Assembly: GCA_016212105.1 (NCBI GenBank)
Contig: JACRHJ010000047.1
Location: 1 to 64,000 of the forward strand
Origin: Nitrospirota bacterium
Lineage (GTDB): Bacteria; Nitrospirota; JACRHJ01
DNA: 64,000 bases
Reading direction: 5' to 3'
Below, in pieces: positions 35,291-44,289 of this stretch. Both the position numbers and the translations under genes were made by a program. The notes beneath the pieces were generated by a model. It was not told the DNA's origin, made no database searches, and saw only the letters and a list, made by a program, of their open reading frames with translations. Numbering within the stretch: position 1 is the first letter of the stretch; every line of letters begins with the position of its first letter.

Positions 35291-36667
35291 TCAGTAATGC
35301 ACGTCCCGCTCTCCGGCCTGAACCCTGGCGAGCTTCGTCATAAGGTCGCGCCGGAGCGGCTCTTCCACGCCTTCCGCGACCTTTGCGACCGCCTCCTCGC
35401 ACAACCCCTTCACCTCACCCTCCGCGCTGTCCTGCGCGTACTCCTTTAGCGACAGGAGCGCGTTCGGTGTGCAGAGGTCGCGCATCGCCCCGGACGACGC
35501 GGCGTCGTGGAAGTCCGAGCCCTGCCTGCCGCTTCTGTAGCACGATGTGCAGAGCGACGGCAGTAGCCCCTTCCTCGCTATCACGCCTATCATCTCGGAA
35601 AGCTCTCTGAGGTCCGAGACGTCGAACTGGGTCGCGGCGTGCTCCTCCGCGCCGTACCCGCCCGGCTCGGTAGAGGAACCCGCGGATATCTGGGATGCGC
35701 CTATGTCGAGGCAGTCCTCCCGAAGCTCCGCGGGCTCGCGCGTCGAGACGACGACACCGGCGGTCGGCACCGACAGCCGGTACACCGCGACTATCTTCCG
35801 GAACTCCTGGTCGGTCACGGGATAAGGCGCGTCCGCGAGCGCCGCGCCCTCGGCGTGCCGGAGCCTCGGGACGGAGATGGTATGCGCCGCCGCCCCGTAC
35901 ACCTCGGCGAGGTGTCTTGAGTGGGCGATTGTAGCCAAGACGTCGTAGCGGTAATCGTAAAGGCCGAGGAGCGCGCCAATGCCGACGTCGCCGAACCCGG
36001 CCTCAAGGGCGCGGTCCATCGCGGACAGACGGAACATGTAGTCCTTCTTGCGGCCCGCGGGGTGCATCCTTGCGTATGTGTCCGGGTGGTAGGTCTCCTG
36101 GAAGCACTGGTAGACGCCGTAACCGGCGGCCTTCAGCCGCCTGAACCCGTCCACCGTCAGCGGCGCGCAGTTGACGTGCAGGATGCGGATGTCCGTTCCG
36201 GCGTATATGGCCCCGGCCACGTCCACGAGGTAGTCCACGCCGTGGCGGCCGTGGTTCTCCCCGGCAACAAGGAGGAGTCTCTTGAAGCCCTTGGATGACA
36301 GGTAACGGGCCTGCTCGACCGCCTCTTCGGGCGTGAGCGCCTTACGCGCCCCGCCGGTGTTTGAGCGGCGGAAGCCGCAGTACAGGCAGTCGTTGGAGCA
36401 GTAGTTGGAGAGGTAGAGCGGGGCGAACAGGACGACCCTCGGGCCGAAGACCGCGTCCTTCACCCTGCCTGCCGCACTACATATGAGTTCTATCTGGGCG
36501 GGGTCGTCCACGGCGAGGAGAGCGGCGGAGTCATCCAGCTGGAGGCCGGCAAGGGCCTCGGCCCTCGCAAGGATGCCTTCCAGCTCTTCCCTGCCGGGGG
36601 CATGCGTGCGCGCGAGGACGTCCTCAACGTTCCTTATGGCATCTGAAAGCCCTACGGTATCGCGCAT
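35291..36667 (-). CDS. hydG: HydG-type radical SAM tyrosine lyase
   Basis: The 458-aa product has the radical SAM cluster C-x3-C-x2-C in LSNYCSNDCLYCGFRRSN (about residues 93-110). The C-terminal auxiliary cluster motif is C-x2-C-x22-C (CTSCYRSGRQGSDF...LCTPNALLSLKEY), which marks HydG rather than ThiH. HydG cleaves tyrosine to p-cresol and makes CO and cyanide for the [FeFe]-hydrogenase H-cluster. Here the gene starts 2 bases after the stop of a ThiF-type gene, and no hydE, hydF or hydrogenase is in the window. The product may therefore supply dehydroglycine for thiazole synthesis. MRDTVG at 36667 is the preferred start. Confidence 0.85.
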   Translation of the reverse strand: MRDTVGLSDAIRNVEDVLARTHAPGREELEGILARAEALAGLQLDDSAALLAVDDPAQIELICSAAGRVKDAVFGPRVVLFAPLYLSNYCSNDCLYCGFRRSNTGGARKALTPEEAVEQARYLSSKGFKRLLLVAGENHGRHGVDYLVDVAGAIYAGTDIRILHVNCAPLTVDGFRRLKAAGYGVYQCFQETYHPDTYARMHPAGRKKDYMFRLSAMDRALEAGFGDVGIGALLGLYDYRYDVLATIAHSRHLAEVYGAAAHTISVPRLRHAEGAALADAPYPVTDQEFRKIVAVYRLSVPTAGVVVSTREPAELREDCLDIGASQISAGSSTEPGGYGAEEHAATQFDVSDLRELSEMIGVIARKGLLPSLCTSCYRSGRQGSDFHDAASSGAMRDLCTPNALLSLKEYAQDSAEGEVKGLCEEAVAKVAEGVEEPLRRDLMTKLARVQAGERDVHY

Positions 36668-36669
36668 CT

Positions 36670-37488
36670 TCAGTTGCTTTCGGACCCGCACTCGCCGAGC
36701 AGCAGCCTCAGGACGCAGTTGGCCTGGTGGTGCGCGGCGACGCCCACCCTCGGGGCCATGAGTCCGACGCCCGCCGCGGCCTCGGTGACTCGGTCGCCCA
36801 CGACGTAATAGTTGTTCGAGAACTTCGAGGTCGTTATCGTATTAGACGGGCCGTGGCCCGCGACGCCGGATGAGACCACCACGGGCACGCCGGGGCAGGA
36901 GCCGGCCATCGCGTTCGTCAGGACCGCCTTCATCTCGGCGGTGTCGAAGGCCTCCACGAGGACGTCCACCCCGCCGAATATCTCCGGTATGTTCTTCGCG
37001 TCGAGCACCACCCTGTGCAGGACGTTCCTGACGTAGGGGTTTATACGGCGGAGGTTCTCGTCCATCGCCTCGACCTTGGGCTTGCCTATCTGGTCCACGA
37101 AGTACTGCTGGCGGTTCAAGTTGGAGGGCTCGACCACGTCGAAGTCCGCGAGTACAAGCTCGCCCACGCCGACCCTCGCGAGTGCAATGGCCACGGACGA
37201 GCCGAGCCCGCCCAGGCCCGCTATCCCGACCCGCGCCGACTTGACCTTCTCGGTCACGCCGGGGGTGTGCCGGGCGGTGATAAGCGCCTCCAGCTCGTCC
37301 TTGGGGGGCTTTTCGCCCTTCCTTATGAGTACGACGCTGTCACCGTCGGCAAGGAGCAGGTTGTCCGGAGTCGGGAAACCGTTGTGGATGACCAGGTCGG
37401 CGTCCGGCTTGAACTTCGCCCGGACCTCCATAAGCTTGGGCGCGTCGGGGAACTCCACGAACCTCTCGTTTATCTTTATTTTATACAT
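36670..37488 (-). CDS. thiF: ThiF-type sulfur-carrier adenylyltransferase with N-terminal ThiS-like domain
   Basis: The 272-aa product has a ThiS-like beta-grasp region at residues 1-60 that lacks a terminal Gly-Gly. An E1-like Rossmann domain follows: nucleotide motif VGIAGLGGLGSSVAIALARV at about 88-107 and DFDVVEPSNLNRQQYF after it, with the Arg finger in that segment. It adenylates the C-terminal glycine of a ThiS-like carrier. The fused organisation is known in anaerobes that use ThiH. The HydG-like gene follows directly. The Cys pairs for zinc in classical ThiF are not obvious. Confidence 0.85.
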   Translation of the reverse strand: MYKIKINERFVEFPDAPKLMEVRAKFKPDADLVIHNGFPTPDNLLLADGDSVVLIRKGEKPPKDELEALITARHTPGVTEKVKSARVGIAGLGGLGSSVAIALARVGVGELVLADFDVVEPSNLNRQQYFVDQIGKPKVEAMDENLRRINPYVRNVLHRVVLDAKNIPEIFGGVDVLVEAFDTAEMKAVLTNAMAGSCPGVPVVVSSGVAGHGPSNTITTSKFSNNYYVVGDRVTEAAAGVGLMAPRVGVAAHHQANCVLRLLLGECGSESN

Positions 37489-37556
37489 AACCTGAATTTT
37501 AAGGCATAAGGGCCTTCAAGTCAACCTAATAAAAGCACGGAATTGGTATGGATTTC

Positions 37557-37584
37557 TTGACAACCGGCATTCAGGCGTTATATG
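37557..37584 (+). promoter_or_regulatory. Sigma70-type promoter candidate upstream of the cytochrome b-like gene
   Basis: TTGACA (37557-37562), 16-base spacer, TATATG (37579-37584). The -35 is exact and the -10 has two mismatches. It lies about 45 bases before the TTG start at 37628. Confidence 0.6.
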
Positions 37585-37627
37585 CTGTAATTCTGCCGGA
37601 AAAAGAACGGGCAACGGAGGTTGGTTA

Positions 37628-38023
37628 TTGAATATAGGGGATAATACGGGCCGCGAGAGAAAATTCTACCCGGACTACCTGTTCGAGATACTGGTGGTAT
37701 GCCTGCTCGTCCTTGAGGCCGTGCTGGCGCTGTCGTTCGTCTTCGCGCCGCACACCGGGCGGCCGGTGGACTTCTCCCGGAACTTCCAGCCGCTCCCGGA
37801 GTGGTATTTCATGGGCCTCTACCAGCTACTGAAGTACTTCCCCGGCAGATGGGCGTTCATGGGCGTCGTCCTGATACCATGCGGCGCGCTCTGCCTCATG
37901 TTCGCGCTCCCGTTCATCGAGAAGACTCCGTCCAGAAGGCTCCGGGACAGGATGCCGTCCGCCGCCGCCGCCTCGTCCCTGCTGGCCGCCCTGACGGTGC
38001 TGACGGTGCTCGCATATATGTAA
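37628..38023 (+). CDS. Isolated cytochrome b C-terminal (subunit IV-like) membrane protein
   Basis: The 131-aa product has three hydrophobic helices (about residues 16-38, 62-88 and 103-122). The sequence FQPLPEWYFMGLYQLLKYFP contains the PEWY motif that lines the quinol-oxidation site of cytochrome b/b6 complexes. The region before it (FYPDYLFE...PHTGRPVDFSRN) also matches the start of the cytochrome b C-terminal domain. The haem-binding N-terminal domain and a Rieske protein are not encoded nearby. The TTG start has GGAGG seven bases upstream, and an own promoter is likely. It may be a subunit of a split bc-type complex encoded elsewhere. Confidence 0.8.
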   Translation: MNIGDNTGRERKFYPDYLFEILVVCLLVLEAVLALSFVFAPHTGRPVDFSRNFQPLPEWYFMGLYQLLKYFPGRWAFMGVVLIPCGALCLMFALPFIEKTPSRRLRDRMPSAAAASSLLAALTVLTVLAYM

Positions 38024-38039
38024 AACGGCCGGGCCGGCA

Positions 38040-38150
38040 CAATGGCCGGCCCTTAAATCCCCCTCGTTCCCCCTTTTTCAAAGGGGGAGGTTTATTCCTT
38101 ATTTCCCCACTTTGCAAAAGGGGAGGGGGGATGCAAGGGGGGATTTGACT
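38040..38150. repeat. Repeat-rich convergent gap
   Basis: Copies of AAATCCCCC...CCCTTTTTCAAAGGGGGAGG and ACTTTGCAAAAGGGGAGGGG fill the gap, related to 2602-2640 and 54462-54550. A GGGCCGG/CCGGCCC hairpin (38031-38052) may terminate the cytochrome b-like gene. Confidence 0.65.
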
Positions 38151-38155
38151 TTCCC

Positions 38156-39598
38156 CTACCCGCCCGCCTTCTTGTTCACCCACGCCCCAATCTGCTTTAC
38201 GAAGCCGAGCCCGCCGGACAGGTAGTTGGACAGCTCGTACGGCGTCCTGATGTGCCAGAGTATCCTCATGAGCCTTCTGGGGTCGGAGTAATACAGCTTG
38301 CTCGCCTTGGCGATCAACCTCTCGACGTCCTCCTTGGACACGGTGGCGTTCTTGGTCAGGACGCAGTTCTCGCCGATCGCCACGAAGTCGTCCCAGCGTA
38401 TGTCCTGGAGCGAGACGTCCGAGAAGAAGTAGTTGAAGTCCCGCGTCCCGGGGTAAGGCACGAGCATGTTGAAGAACGCGAGCGTCGAGTCCACCTCCAG
38501 CGAAAACCTTATAGTGTGCTCCATCTGCTCCAGTGTCTCGCCGGGGGTGCCGAGCACGTAGAACGCCTGCGTCTTGAGCCCGACCTCGTTAGCAATATGC
38601 ACAGCCTCCACCGCCTGCTCCGGGTTTATGTTCTTGCCCATCTTCCGGAGTATGTCCTTCTCGGCGGACTCCACACCGAAACCGATGGTGTAGCAGCCGG
38701 CCCTCTTCATGAGCTTCAGCGTCTCCCTGTCCACGGCCGTGACCTGCGAGAAGCAGAACCAGGCAAGGTCGAGCCTGCCGTCTATCATCCCCCGGCATAT
38801 CTTTTCGAGCCGTTCGCGGTTCAGCGTGAATGTGTCGTCCGTGATGACGAGCTGCCTGGTCCCGTAGGTCCTCTTGAGCGTCCTCATCTCGTCGAGGACG
38901 TACTCGGCCGAGTGCATCCTGTACTTCTTCCCGGAGACTATCCGCGCCGCGCAGAAGCTGCAGTTGAACGGGCAGCCCCGGCTCGTGAGTATGGTCTGGC
39001 ATTTCCTGTAGCGGGCGTTGTGGGCGTTGGGGGCGAAGAGGCCCTGGTCGATGAGGTCCCTCGCCGGGTGCGGCAGGGTGTCCAGCTCGTCGAGGAGCGG
39101 CCTCGGCTCCGTCCTGGCGGTCCGGCCCCCGTCCATGTACACTATGCCCTTTATGCCGGCGAGAGGCCTGCCGTCACGGAACGCGTCCACGAGTTCGAGC
39201 ATCGTCTGCTCGCCCTCGCCGACCACGACGCAGTCGAAGCAGTCGGGGTAGCTCTCGATGATGAACTCCGGGATGGCGCTCGCGTGCACGCCGCCCAGGA
39301 CTATCCTCGCCTTCGACTCCTCGCGGCATATCCTGGCCAGCTCGACCGCGCGCGAGAAGTTCGGCGTGGAGCTTGTGAAGCCTATCACGTCCGGGGCCTT
39401 CTCCCGTATGATTCCGCGGATGTCGTCGTAGGACAGCCCCTGCGCCTCCGGCTCGTACATCCAGACCTCGTGCCCGCCGTACTTCCTCAGGTACGAGGCT
39501 ATGTACGCGAGTCCGAGCGGGAAGTACCGCCCGGCGGCGGAGCTTATCTTGCCGTACAGGTCGAGGTACGGCGGTGCCAGCAGGACTACTTTGGACAA
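38156..39598 (-). CDS. B12-binding radical SAM protein (BchE/P-methylase-like)
   Basis: The 480-aa product has an N-terminal cobalamin-binding Rossmann domain (about residues 1-140, with VLGGVHASAIPEFIIESYPD). A radical SAM domain follows, with C-x3-C-x2-C in LTSRGCPFNCSFCAARIVSG near 205-225 and the FGVESAEKDILRKMGKNI motif. Such enzymes methylate or rearrange lipids and other unactivated carbons; the substrate is unknown. It is the last gene of the minus-strand glycan/lipid cluster, 10 bases after the methyltransferase gene, so envelope lipid modification is a reasonable guess. Confidence 0.88.
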   Translation of the reverse strand: MSKVVLLAPPYLDLYGKISSAAGRYFPLGLAYIASYLRKYGGHEVWMYEPEAQGLSYDDIRGIIREKAPDVIGFTSSTPNFSRAVELARICREESKARIVLGGVHASAIPEFIIESYPDCFDCVVVGEGEQTMLELVDAFRDGRPLAGIKGIVYMDGGRTARTEPRPLLDELDTLPHPARDLIDQGLFAPNAHNARYRKCQTILTSRGCPFNCSFCAARIVSGKKYRMHSAEYVLDEMRTLKRTYGTRQLVITDDTFTLNRERLEKICRGMIDGRLDLAWFCFSQVTAVDRETLKLMKRAGCYTIGFGVESAEKDILRKMGKNINPEQAVEAVHIANEVGLKTQAFYVLGTPGETLEQMEHTIRFSLEVDSTLAFFNMLVPYPGTRDFNYFFSDVSLQDIRWDDFVAIGENCVLTKNATVSKEDVERLIAKASKLYYSDPRRLMRILWHIRTPYELSNYLSGGLGFVKQIGAWVNKKAGG

Positions 39599-39608
39599 TG
39601 CGTCACCT

Positions 39609-40256
39609 TTACTTCTTCCACCCGACGAAGAGGTGGTTCAGGCACCACTCCGTCAGGAAGTATTTCTTGCGGACGCCGGTGAAGCCGGCCTTGACCAGCC
39701 TCCCGCGTATCTCGCCGTCGGTCAGGAAGTACGACTCCTCGTGGTGCATCCCGCGTTCTCCGTCGACGTCGAGGTTCGTCCCGAGGAGCCTGTCGTAGAT
39801 TGCGACGACCTGGTGCACCAGCACCTCCGTAACCGGGTTCCCCATCGTGATGACGACGTTGCCGCCGGGCTTCAGCACCCGGTACGCCTCGGCAAGCTCC
39901 ACGTCCCGCATCGACTTGGGTATGTGGTTTATGTTCCCGATGAACGTGACCGACTCGAACGTCCCGTCGGGGAAAGGGAAGTGCGTGATGTCCTCGACTA
40001 TCTGGTCGTCGGTAAGGCCCTCGTACTTGAACACGTCTATGCCCTTGCCGTTTCCGCCCAGGTGCCGGTCCACGAACCGGTTCTGGCGGCCGCACCCGAC
40101 GTCGAGGGTGTAGCCCTTGACCTCGCGCGCGACGTGGTCGAACCGCTCGGTCTTGAGAGACGACATGCCCCACCTGTCGTCCTCGAATATCGTCAGCGCC
40201 CTGAGCGGGAACGTGACAAAGTCTATCACAAGCTGGGTATTGCTCCTTAGTTTCAA
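39609..40256 (-). CDS. Class I SAM-dependent methyltransferase
   Basis: The 215-aa product has the SAM-binding motif I as YTLDVGCGRQNRF at about residues 49-61, an Asp-rich acidic loop and the post-motif VLKPGGNVVITMGNP near 130-145. Its target is probably a sugar or lipid, judged only from the surrounding glycosyltransferases. The start overlaps the end of the DUF2304 gene by 4 bases (ATGA), indicating translational coupling. Confidence 0.82.
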   Translation of the reverse strand: MKLRSNTQLVIDFVTFPLRALTIFEDDRWGMSSLKTERFDHVAREVKGYTLDVGCGRQNRFVDRHLGGNGKGIDVFKYEGLTDDQIVEDITHFPFPDGTFESVTFIGNINHIPKSMRDVELAEAYRVLKPGGNVVITMGNPVTEVLVHQVVAIYDRLLGTNLDVDGERGMHHEESYFLTDGEIRGRLVKAGFTGVRKKYFLTEWCLNHLFVGWKK

Positions 40257-40609
40257 GTCTTCTCCTCCGGCTCCATTTCTTTAAGCTTGAGCTTCAACAG
40301 CGCGACTTCCTGCGTAAGTATCTTGTTCCTCTCCGACAGCTTCGATATGACGACCGAGAACTGGAGCGTTATAAGCATCAGGAACAGGAACGCGAGGAGG
40401 AAGAAGGCGGACGGCGCGTAGTATATGCCCATCATCCCCGCGACCCTCTCCATCAGCCCGCGCGACAGTGACAGCACGAGCAGCACGACGGCCGTGAACA
40501 GCCAGAGCAGGGAATACTTCTCCTTCAGCCGCCTGCGCCTGACAAGCTCCAGCACCAGGCCCATCAGCCCGAGGCTGCCTGCGAGCGCGATTATCTCCGT
40601 CCTGACCAT
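40253..40609 (-). CDS. DUF2304 family small membrane protein
   Basis: The 118-aa product has three hydrophobic helices (residues 5-22, 32-50 and 67-88) and a charged coiled-coil tail (SERNKILTQEVALLKLKLKEME). RRRRLKEKYSLLWLFTAVVLL is the hallmark of DUF2304 proteins, which often lie beside a polyprenyl-phosphate glycosyltransferase in O-antigen and exopolysaccharide loci, as here. It starts immediately after the stop of the GT2 gene. Confidence 0.88.
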   Translation of the reverse strand: MVRTEIIALAGSLGLMGLVLELVRRRRLKEKYSLLWLFTAVVLLVLSLSRGLMERVAGMMGIYYAPSAFFLLAFLFLMLITLQFSVVISKLSERNKILTQEVALLKLKLKEMEPEEKT

Positions 40610-41317
40610 CTACCCCTCCAGAACAGGTTTCTTCCTCACGAGCCAGATGAATATCACCATCATGACCTTGATCATATAGTAAGCCGAGCGTACCGGTGTG
40701 ATGGACGACCTGCCACCCGCGCGCGGCCTCATAAGCACCGGCGTCTCCGCGACCTTCAGCCCCGCGAGGTGCGCGAGGAAGAGGCTTTCGACCTCCGGGT
40801 AGTCCTCCGGGTACTCGTCCGCGAAGAGCCTTATTACGCGCCTCCCTGCCGCCCGGAACCCGGACGTGGGGTCGGTAAGCCGCTCGCCCGTGAGCCTCGT
40901 CAGCACGGACGAGAAGAGCCCTATGCCGAGCCGCCTCATCGGCGTGGACCTGAATCCCGCGCCCTCGATGAACCGGGAACCGACGACTATATCCGCCTTG
41001 CCGCCGAGTACAATCTCGAGCAGCTTGCCCATCTCCTCCGGGTCGTGCTGGCCGTCACCGTCCACCTGTACAGCGACGTCGTAGCCGCCTGCCCGCGCGT
41101 ACCGGTACCCGGTCTGCATCGCGGCGCCGATGCCCATGTTGTAAGGCAGTGTGACGACCTTCGCCCCGGCGGCCCGTGCCGCCTCCGCCGTCCTGTCGGC
41201 CGAACCGTCGTCTATGACGAGCACGTCCGCGTCCGGGTACGCGGCCTTGACGGCTCGCGCGACGGAGCCCACCGACGCCTCCTCGTTGTAGCACGGGACT
41301 ATCGCAAGAAGTTTCAT
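40610..41317 (-). CDS. GT2 family glycosyltransferase (DPM1/DpgS-like)
   Basis: The 235-aa GT-A enzyme shows VPCYNEEASVGSVARAVK at residues 7-24, VLVIDDGSADRT near 35, the DxD-type VQVDGDGQHDP near 85 and the VVGSRFIEGAGFRS segment. The QDGDGQHDP pattern is typical of undecaprenyl/dolichyl-phosphate sugar synthases. It probably charges a polyprenyl phosphate with a sugar for the neighbouring GT-C type membrane enzymes. It sits between the PMT-like gene and DUF2304 in a tight operon. Confidence 0.88.
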   Translation of the reverse strand: MKLLAIVPCYNEEASVGSVARAVKAAYPDADVLVIDDGSADRTAEAARAAGAKVVTLPYNMGIGAAMQTGYRYARAGGYDVAVQVDGDGQHDPEEMGKLLEIVLGGKADIVVGSRFIEGAGFRSTPMRRLGIGLFSSVLTRLTGERLTDPTSGFRAAGRRVIRLFADEYPEDYPEVESLFLAHLAGLKVAETPVLMRPRAGGRSSITPVRSAYYMIKVMMVIFIWLVRKKPVLEG

Positions 41318-41321
41318 GGCC

Positions 41322-43298
41322 TCACGGTATCTGGTACAGGAATATCCCGTTGTCAGCCTTTATCAGCCGGGTGTTGGCGACGAAGTACGGGTCCTCCGGT
41401 ATCGTCCGGCCCTCCCTGTTGGCGTTTATGAGCAGAAACTGCGCCCCCATCGCCTTCAGGTTTGCAAGTATCTCCTCGCCCGGACGGAACCCGCCGAACG
41501 AGTTGTGGCCCCTTATGTATATGACCTTGTCGCGGCCCGTTGCCCCGAGCGTGGACGGGAAGCCGAGCGTCCTTCTCTCCCTGAAGTACACGCTCGCGTC
41601 GTCCCATAGCTGGTATATCACCGCGTCCTCGGGCAGGTTCGCGTTTATCCATTTCCATGTCCCGTAAGACGACAGGAAGCCCTGTGTCATGGACTTCTCG
41701 GTATAATACCTGTCGCGGCCGGCCGGGTCGGCGGCATAATAGCCGCGGGCCGCGGCGTGGTCGGAGTTAGCGTATATCGCCGAGAACGAGAAAAGCGCCG
41801 CGAGGGCAAGCCCAGCCGCCTTCAGCGCCCCGCCCTCGCCGGAAAGCCTCGCTATGGGGTACGCCGCGAGGACGGCAAGGAAAGGCCCGGCCGGGACGAG
41901 ATAGCGTATGTTCTGGCCTGTCAGGAACCATACGGCCACGTATGCGAGACAGTAGGCCATGAGGAGCTTTACCTCGCGGCCCATCCCCCTGACGAGGAGC
42001 AGCCCGGGGATAAACATCAGGAAGTACGGCCCGAGCGAGTTGGCCTCGCCGACATAGAAGCCGCGCGGCTCCATCGTCACGCGCCAGGCAACGGTCAGGA
42101 AGTGGAGCGGCCCGACCTTCATTCCCTCCTCGTAGTATACCGCGAGGTCGCCCGTGCCGCCGGACGAGGCCGCGAGCATCGGGTAGAACGGGTTCCCGTA
42201 GTACGCGAGGTTCTTGACGTACCAGGGCATGACGACGAGGACGGCGAGTACGGAGAACTTCAATGTAAAGACCGCCGCCGCCTTCGCGCCCGCCCGTTCG
42301 ATGTAGTATTTCCTGTACAAGACTCCCAGGACGACCACGAAGAACATGAGGTTCGACGTGTACTTGATGCACATGGCGAAGCCGACGAGCACCGCCGAGA
42401 CGTACAGCCATCTGTCGCCCTTTTCGCTGACGGATGCGATGAGCGCATATACCGCGAGGCAGATGTAGAACCCCTGCGCGAACTCTATGTAGGCCTGAGG
42501 CAGGAGCCATCCGACTATCGGCAGGGTCAGGAACATCGCCGCGGCAAGCATCGGGTGGGACGGGAGACTAGTGAACCTGCGGGCGAAGGCGTAGGCCACC
42601 AGGCCGCCTCCGGCCGCGAAGGAGTAGTTGACGAGGTTCGCGGCTACCTCGCCGTCCACCAGCATGGCGAGGAGGTACAGCATCTCCGCGCCGAACGGGT
42701 ACGACGAGCCGTTTATGTCCGGCGTCGGGAATATCCTGTGCGCCTCGATATAGAGGTTCGGGACTCCGAGGTGGTACATCAGGACGTCGAACCCGGTCGG
42801 CGGCATCAGCGCCTCCCGGAACCCGCCGTACAGGACGAACGCGGCCGCGGCTAACGCGAGCGTCCCGGCCGCCGTCGGCCTGATTTCCAGCGGAAGCGCG
42901 CCCAGCCTCTGTGCCAGGCTATAAAGCCCCTTCCACCCGGCGGCCAGGCATGCCGCGAGAAGGACGTACCCCGTGGCAGGGTACAGGAGGCCCGCCAGGC
43001 CCAGCAGGAACACCGCGTAAGATATGACGGCGAGGCCGAGCCCGGCCTTGAACATGCCCTCCTCCAGCAGGCTCCCGAAGCCGGGCAGGATGCGAGAGAA
43101 TAAAAGCCCGCCTATGCCGTACGCGGCGGCCGCGAGGACGAGGATGAAGACAAGCCCGGACAGCCCGGAGGCGAAGAGAAACCCGGCAAACCATGCAAGC
43201 GGGGTAAGCTCTGTAAGGTGCAGAGAGTACTGCGCGAGGATAAACAGCGCGTAGACGAAGAATACGGACGCGAGCCCGGCGGTCATGAGCCTCTTCAT
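41322..43298 (-). CDS. Large GT-C-like multi-pass membrane protein (PMT/ArnT-type candidate)
   Basis: The 658-aa product has about 12-14 hydrophobic helices. The loop GGFREALMPPTGFDVLMYHL at about residues 160-180 and the PNLYIEAHRIFPTPDINGSS part resemble GT-C enzymes that use polyprenyl-phosphate sugars. The C-terminal soluble part (YGTWKWINANLPEDAVIYQL) is typical of periplasmic PMT-like extensions. It would transfer sugars on the periplasmic side. Its stop and start overlap neighbours by few bases (ATGA at 43295-43298). Confidence 0.78.
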   Translation of the reverse strand: MKRLMTAGLASVFFVYALFILAQYSLHLTELTPLAWFAGFLFASGLSGLVFILVLAAAAYGIGGLLFSRILPGFGSLLEEGMFKAGLGLAVISYAVFLLGLAGLLYPATGYVLLAACLAAGWKGLYSLAQRLGALPLEIRPTAAGTLALAAAAFVLYGGFREALMPPTGFDVLMYHLGVPNLYIEAHRIFPTPDINGSSYPFGAEMLYLLAMLVDGEVAANLVNYSFAAGGGLVAYAFARRFTSLPSHPMLAAAMFLTLPIVGWLLPQAYIEFAQGFYICLAVYALIASVSEKGDRWLYVSAVLVGFAMCIKYTSNLMFFVVVLGVLYRKYYIERAGAKAAAVFTLKFSVLAVLVVMPWYVKNLAYYGNPFYPMLAASSGGTGDLAVYYEEGMKVGPLHFLTVAWRVTMEPRGFYVGEANSLGPYFLMFIPGLLLVRGMGREVKLLMAYCLAYVAVWFLTGQNIRYLVPAGPFLAVLAAYPIARLSGEGGALKAAGLALAALFSFSAIYANSDHAAARGYYAADPAGRDRYYTEKSMTQGFLSSYGTWKWINANLPEDAVIYQLWDDASVYFRERRTLGFPSTLGATGRDKVIYIRGHNSFGGFRPGEEILANLKAMGAQFLLINANREGRTIPEDPYFVANTRLIKADNGIFLYQIP

Positions 43299-44242
43299 GA
43301 GCCGTCCCCCCCGTCCCGGACGAGGCTCCGCCTTACCGGCGCGCCCTCCCGCCGGTGGGTCAGAGAAGTCAGCATCTCGCCCAGGAGGCCGGTGGATATG
43401 AACTGGACGCCGAGTATCATCAGAAGGACGGAGAGCATGAACAGCGGCCGGTCACCTATCCAGCGGCCCATGAACCAGCCGACGACGAGGTACGCCATCG
43501 CGCCCGCGCCGAGCGTGAGGAGGCCGAGCCCGGCGACTCCGAAGAAGTGGAGCGGTTTCCTGATATAACGGGTAAGAAACAGGACCGTGATGAGGTCGAA
43601 GACCCCCTCGATAAACCGCTTCCCGCCGAACTTGGTGTGTCCGAACTTGCGCGGGTGGTGGAGCACCTTCAGCTCGTCCACGCGGAACCCGCCCGCCTGG
43701 GCGAGCGCGGGTATGAAGCGGTGCTGCTCGCCGTAAAGCTTGAGGTCCTTCACGACCTCGCGCCTGTATGCCTTGAGGCCGCAGTTCATGTCGTGTATCT
43801 TCACGCCGGTGAGCTTCGCGGTCAGCCAGTTTATCGTCCTGGACGGTATGAGCTTGGTCAGCGGGTCGTGGCGCGGGAACTTCCAGCCGGAGACGAGGTC
43901 GTTGCCCTCCTCCAGCTTCGCTATGAGGTTCGGTATCTCGGCCGGGTCGTCCTGAAGGTCGGCGTCCATCGTGATGACGTACCCGCCGGTCACGCGTTCG
44001 AAACCGGTCGCGAGCGCGGCGGACTTGCCGAAGTTCCTGCCGAACGAGTACACAGAGACGTGCTCGGGGTCTTTCCTGTGCAGCTTCTCCAGTTCCGAGT
44101 ACGACCTGTCGGTTGAGCCGTCGTCCACGAAGAGCAGCTCATACGCGCGCCCCATCCGGGAGAGCGTCGCCGTGAGCCTGTCGTGAAGCTCAGCGATGCT
44201 CTCTTCCTCGTTGTACAGCGGTATGACGACCGAGATGTCCAT
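43295..44242 (-). CDS. GT2 glycosyltransferase with C-terminal membrane helices (GtrB/ArnC-like)
   Basis: The 315-aa product starts MDISVVIPLYNEEESIAELH. It carries FVDDGSTDRSYSELEKLHRK, the DxD-type ITMDADLQDDPAEIPNLI and GLKAYRREVVKDLKLYGEQH. Two membrane helices lie near residues 230-295, the GtrB/ArnC layout. It likely makes polyprenyl-phosphate sugar. The longer frame to 44365 reads through a dispersed repeat (MDSRFRGNDV...) and is not the real N-terminus. GGAG lies close to the chosen ATG. Confidence 0.87.
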   Translation of the reverse strand: MDISVVIPLYNEEESIAELHDRLTATLSRMGRAYELLFVDDGSTDRSYSELEKLHRKDPEHVSVYSFGRNFGKSAALATGFERVTGGYVITMDADLQDDPAEIPNLIAKLEEGNDLVSGWKFPRHDPLTKLIPSRTINWLTAKLTGVKIHDMNCGLKAYRREVVKDLKLYGEQHRFIPALAQAGGFRVDELKVLHHPRKFGHTKFGGKRFIEGVFDLITVLFLTRYIRKPLHFFGVAGLGLLTLGAGAMAYLVVGWFMGRWIGDRPLFMLSVLLMILGVQFISTGLLGEMLTSLTHRREGAPVRRSLVRDGGDGS

Positions 44243-44289
44243 TGCGCTCCCGATGCTCATTCGAATATAATAAATCCGGCAAATAAAAT

